Below, in pieces: positions 60,766 to 64,000 of a stretch of DNA of 64,000 nt. Location: the NCBI GenBank assembly GCA_940671915.1, contig CALNVZ010003425.1:37632935-37696934 (forward strand). The letters run 5' to 3'. This stretch comes from Paracentrotus lividus (Eukaryota; Echinodermata; Echinoidea; Camarodonta; Echinidae). The position numbers were made by a program, and so were the translations under genes. A model generated the notes under the pieces. It saw only the letters and a list, made by a program, of their open reading frames with translations, ran no database searches and was not told the DNA's origin. Position 1 is the stretch's first letter, and every line of letters begins with the position of its first letter.

Positions 60766-61280
60766 AAATTATGAACTAATGAACGGGAGGCCGTGAGTTC
60801 GATGACACCGGCCTGGGTGGTGTTGCATAAAACTTTTTTTCTAACCCGAGTTTTCTCGGGTTAAAAAACTCAGCTTATGTAGACCTATTTCTTAGGTTAT
60901 TCAACCTGAGTTTTTAAATGCCCTAAAAATTTATTGCATTAATACTTTTGAAAACTCTGGTATGTTTTTATGCAATGGAAAAAACAGTAAAAAATCCAGA
61001 AAAATATTGTAACCGGAGTTTTTGGACTTTAACCGGAGTTTTCAGATTTTAACCGGAAAAAACTCCGGTTAGAAGTTTTATGCAACAGGGTGCAGGTCTT
61101 ACCAAAGACTTAAAAAATGGTACCTTCTGCCGTCTGACCGGGCGCTCGGTATTTCACAATGGAGAAGGGCAATAATAACATTTCATGTTATGCAGGGCCC
61201 GCTGGAAGAGCAGTTGTCAAAATTGAAGTGGCTACCCTGGGTAAAGAAAACGCTATTATTATTATTATTATTATCATTAT
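60766..61280 (+). mobile_element. tRNA-derived SINE split by a MITE
   Basis: Head remnant GAACGGGAGGCCGTGAGTTC (B-box region) at 60781-60800; the body resumes at 61093 with CTTACCAAAGACTTAAAAAA, GGGCGCTCGGTATTTC, ATGTTATGCAGGGCCCGCTG and GTGGCTACCCTGGGTAAA, then an (ATT)n tail (about 61254-61273). Same family as 10470-10718. Confidence 0.87.
60820..61087. mobile_element. MITE inserted in the SINE, 5-bp duplication
   Basis: Left GTGTTGCATAAAACTT, right AAGTTTTATGCAACA; next inside are CTAACCCGAGTTTT and AAACTCCGGTTAG. GGGTG flanks both sides (60815-60819, 61088-61092), and removal restores a continuous SINE. Inner words AACCGGAGTTTT repeat three times. Confidence 0.88.
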
Positions 61281-62427
61281 AGCTATTTTGATTTTTGTCT
61301 GTTAACAATGCAACATTTTAAACCAGATGAGATACATACATAATATTACGAAAAGATCCCTTTGTTTCTTTAATATGCCCCGCCCAACCCCCCCCCCCCC
61401 GCCCCTAAATTACGTCGGAGATCACCCAACTTTTTCGATCACGGTTGCCTTCTAGATTGTCACGACCATTTCACTTTTAACGTCGTACTCATTAATGACA
61501 TTGTGTTTTTCATTACCTGACATTATTTATTTTTTTTACCATGCATGAAGTTTGATTAATTTTATTAGTGAAAATGGTGCGAAATGTCTTCCTCATTAAA
61601 TGTTGGTTATTAGAAGACAAAAATAATATTGATGCCACCTATTGACTTAAGGTAAAATCAAGAACAAAGATTTGTCCAAAATGAAATTACACACAACTAG
61701 ATCTTTAAAAATAGAAAGCAAAATTGCAGTTTGAAAATAAAAGTAACACCTTTAAAAACAAGTATTAGTTGGTTTAATCACTCCAGTGTCCAGCATTACC
61801 CAATATTCAACCATTAGGGCCTTTTAACCTTAACCGTGGAAAAAAATTCTCCCACATTGAGACCAAAAAAAAAAAAAAATCTCAAGCATTGAGAAATGAA
61901 TGATATATTACTCTTGGAACAAGTGTGTTTTGAAAGGTAAAGATTCATTTTTTAGTTTAAATTTTATGAATTCAACTAAATCACTATACTATTGACAAAT
62001 TTTGTTTTCGCATGTTTTTTAAAAAGAAGCACAGGATATTGAATTTATATTGGATGCACACCAGGCAGAAAATACAAGTAGCTGATATCAAAACGACCAT
62101 CATGTGAGATTTCGAAAATTGAATTTAGCGCATGTGACGATATGAAGTAATTTATATCAATTTGCATAATGTGTTTTCAGGTTTACGTGATATAATGAAT
62201 GCAGCGCCTCCGTATAACACTTGCAAGCGAAGACGAAAATCTGTTTACAATTAGCAACATTTCAGCAATGTGTTCAAAGTGTGTACAGATTGTCAAGTAG
62301 AAATATTAATCTTAAGTAGTTTTACATGGATTGTTGTTAGCTGAATGTTAGGGTCCTCAATAGGAGAGCACTTGACAAGAAAACAACATATTGAGCTAAA
62401 AATAGTTTATTCGATTTTAAGAATTAT
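61281..62427. other. AT-rich interval
   Basis: A C-run near 61388-61402. No gene or element recognised. Confidence 0.5.
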
Positions 62428-63108
62428 GGGGGAGACCGGAAACAATTGTAACACTTTTTTTTCACATTTGACTTATCAACTTTATTATGGCTAAATACTT
62501 GCTTAAAACTAAATAGAACAAAATATGCACATCTTAGCTCGACATATAAATAGGTTTTGGTTAAAAAAACAATTTCTTTTGAAGCCATTATCATTTCAAA
62601 GCAAGAGGTCAAGTGTTACAACTGCCCCACAACACGGGGCAATATTATTGTAACACAACTATGGGGAAATTGTAACACATGAAATTGTAGCATTTTGTTT
62701 TACTTTATCAAAGTTTATGCACTTGACGGATCCAAGATTTAAACAACATTAACCACGTAAACTAATTATAATAAAACATGACAATGTTTGACTCATTTAC
62801 ATTATATTTTCCACTTGCTATATGCATGATATGGGGCAAAAGTTATGATATTTTGTTAAACACGTTGTTACATTTGCCCCCGAGGAGGGTGACCATATTT
62901 AGGGAGATTTGTTTCTATCGTATAGCTTGGGTATTCATCGTTGAAACTTTAGCAAAATAGAGGCCAAAGAACATAATTCTAAATAATTAAAAATGACAGC
63001 CATAGCTCAACCACATATTTAGCCAGAAGAAAAACATTGGGTAAGATATTACTTTCCCGCTAAAAAACGATTATTATTATTATTTTTTTTTTTAATTCTT
63101 ATTTTTTT
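62428..63108. mobile_element. Family A element, inverted and truncated copy
   Basis: Starts GGGGGAGACCGGAAACAATT and matches the reverse of 14295 down to about 13550 (TAAATACTTGCTTAAAACTA, ATCTTAGCTCGACATAT, GAAGCCATTATCATTTCAA, TCCAAGATTTAAACA, AACATTGGGTAAGATATTAC). The last ~190 bp including the other TIR is missing; family C starts there in the A/T-rich tract. Confidence 0.85.
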
Positions 63109-63110
63109 TA

Positions 63111-64000
63111 GGGTAGATGTAGGGAATACCGGCCACTTAAGCTCATTTGCTTAATTAGGACATGAAAACAATAAAATCACAAAAGAAAAAGATTCTCATT
63201 GTTAGCTACATCATTCAACATAATTTTCCAAAAAAATTGAGTAATCAATATTTGTTGAGGCAGTTATATGCAAATAATGACGTCATGGTAAATTGTCCGG
63301 CATTCCCTACAGTTAGGAAATACCGGACAGTATGTTTTTACCCTCTTTTTTGTATAAAGATCTGTCTGGAAGCACTGATTTGAATGTAAACTCAAACTTA
63401 ACAAGTTTGTATTGATTTTTTATAACATTATTCATTTTTAGAAGATTATATGCATTTTACTACAAAATTTCAAAACACTCAGAATAACTTTATATCTCAT
63501 GTAGATCATGACATATCACAATAATAAAGAAGAATAGACATTTCAAATTGTCAAACAATTTAATAAATAATATATACATTATATATGCAATACGAACTCA
63601 ACCCGGAAGTAAAACAAACAACCGTCAATGTGGTGTCCGGTATTCCCTACACAAAAAAATGACTGACTAGCACTTTTCAACACACTGCCACCCCAATACA
63701 CAGGCTTTGTACAGTGCAAACACTCCATACACGTTTGGCCCACCCTCCACACATGTCCATAATGCATGAAATAGAGGTCATGCCCCAATTCTATTTTTAT
63801 ACCATCACATTCTCTAAAATTTCAATTTTTACATCAGGCCATTTTTCAGGCTGCAAATTTTCCTACCTTGACAGACTTTGGTAGTTTTCTCGGAGATTCT
63901 CACTTATTGTTGTCGAATACAGCATTCAACCTTCCCAGACAGACCACCTGACCAATAGATGCCGGTATTTCAACTCAGTTGATCTTATGTTGGCAGCTAG
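63111..64000. mobile_element. TA-flanked TIR element, family C (right end beyond window)
   Basis: Left GGGTAGATGTAGGGAATACC then GGCC, after TA (63109-63110). The phrase GTCCGGTATTCCCTAC or its inverse occurs at about 63124, 63295, 63315, 63635 and 63962. Homologous to family B in the shared TAAGCTCATTTGC, in CACATTCT-TTTACATCAGG (63807-63838 versus 41669-41702) and in the TTCTC-GAGA region after it. Non-coding. Confidence 0.8.

Overview
The window reads as non-coding, repeat-dominated DNA from an animal genome, most likely a marine deuterostome of sea urchin / echinoderm type. This rests on low GC with CpG-bearing repeats, tRNA-derived SINEs, a Mag/Gypsy-like LTR element, an EEP-endonuclease LINE, and many short TIR elements with GGATCCGCGCCTG- or CACTGTAAAA-type ends. 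The species call is inference from repeat style. I found no complete host gene, no functional tRNA or rRNA gene, no CRISPR and no bacterial operon. The long open frames lie almost entirely in simple or tandem repeats. The one host-exon candidate is at 14332-14510 and is unrecognised.

Layout. 1-678: right part of a TA-flanked element (family E). 2211-2464: hAT-like MITE, then a CpG-dense block. 3500-4140: 38-bp minisatellite. 8880-10440: degenerate ~157-bp satellite. 10470-11750: two tRNA-derived SINEs. 12045-14297: palindromic MITE, then family A element. 16231-19109: DNA element with long ends, split by a young, internally deleted LTR retrotransposon (16853-18607). 21317-21557: TA-flanked MITE. 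22897-25750: family D element carrying palindrome arrays. 32103-39830: large duplications with dense single-base indels around a 25-N gap, probably an assembly problem. 40938-41923: family B element. 45521-46998: foldback elements built of inverted 53-bp repeats, one bounded by TTAA. 47781-57275: an 8.7-kb composite with inverted MITEs at its ends, containing a dead LINE, an 11-bp-TSD MITE and a CpG-rich block, lying between direct repeats. 57430-61280: palindromic MITEs and a SINE split by another MITE. 62428-64000: second family A copy and the start of family C.

The most interesting signal is a group of TA-flanked elements (A, B, C, D, E, perhaps F). Their ends share a GGGKAGA-like start, and each carries a family-specific phrase of about 15 bp at the ends and several times inside, in both orientations. 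Families B and C are homologous along much of their length, yet the phrase has been exchanged at all copies (GGTAATATGGGCC versus GGGAATACCGGCC). This suggests recognition sites that change together within an element.

These elements do not form a pathway; they show layers of nested insertion. Anyone annotating host genes here should mask repeats first and treat 32.3-39.8 kb as unreliable.
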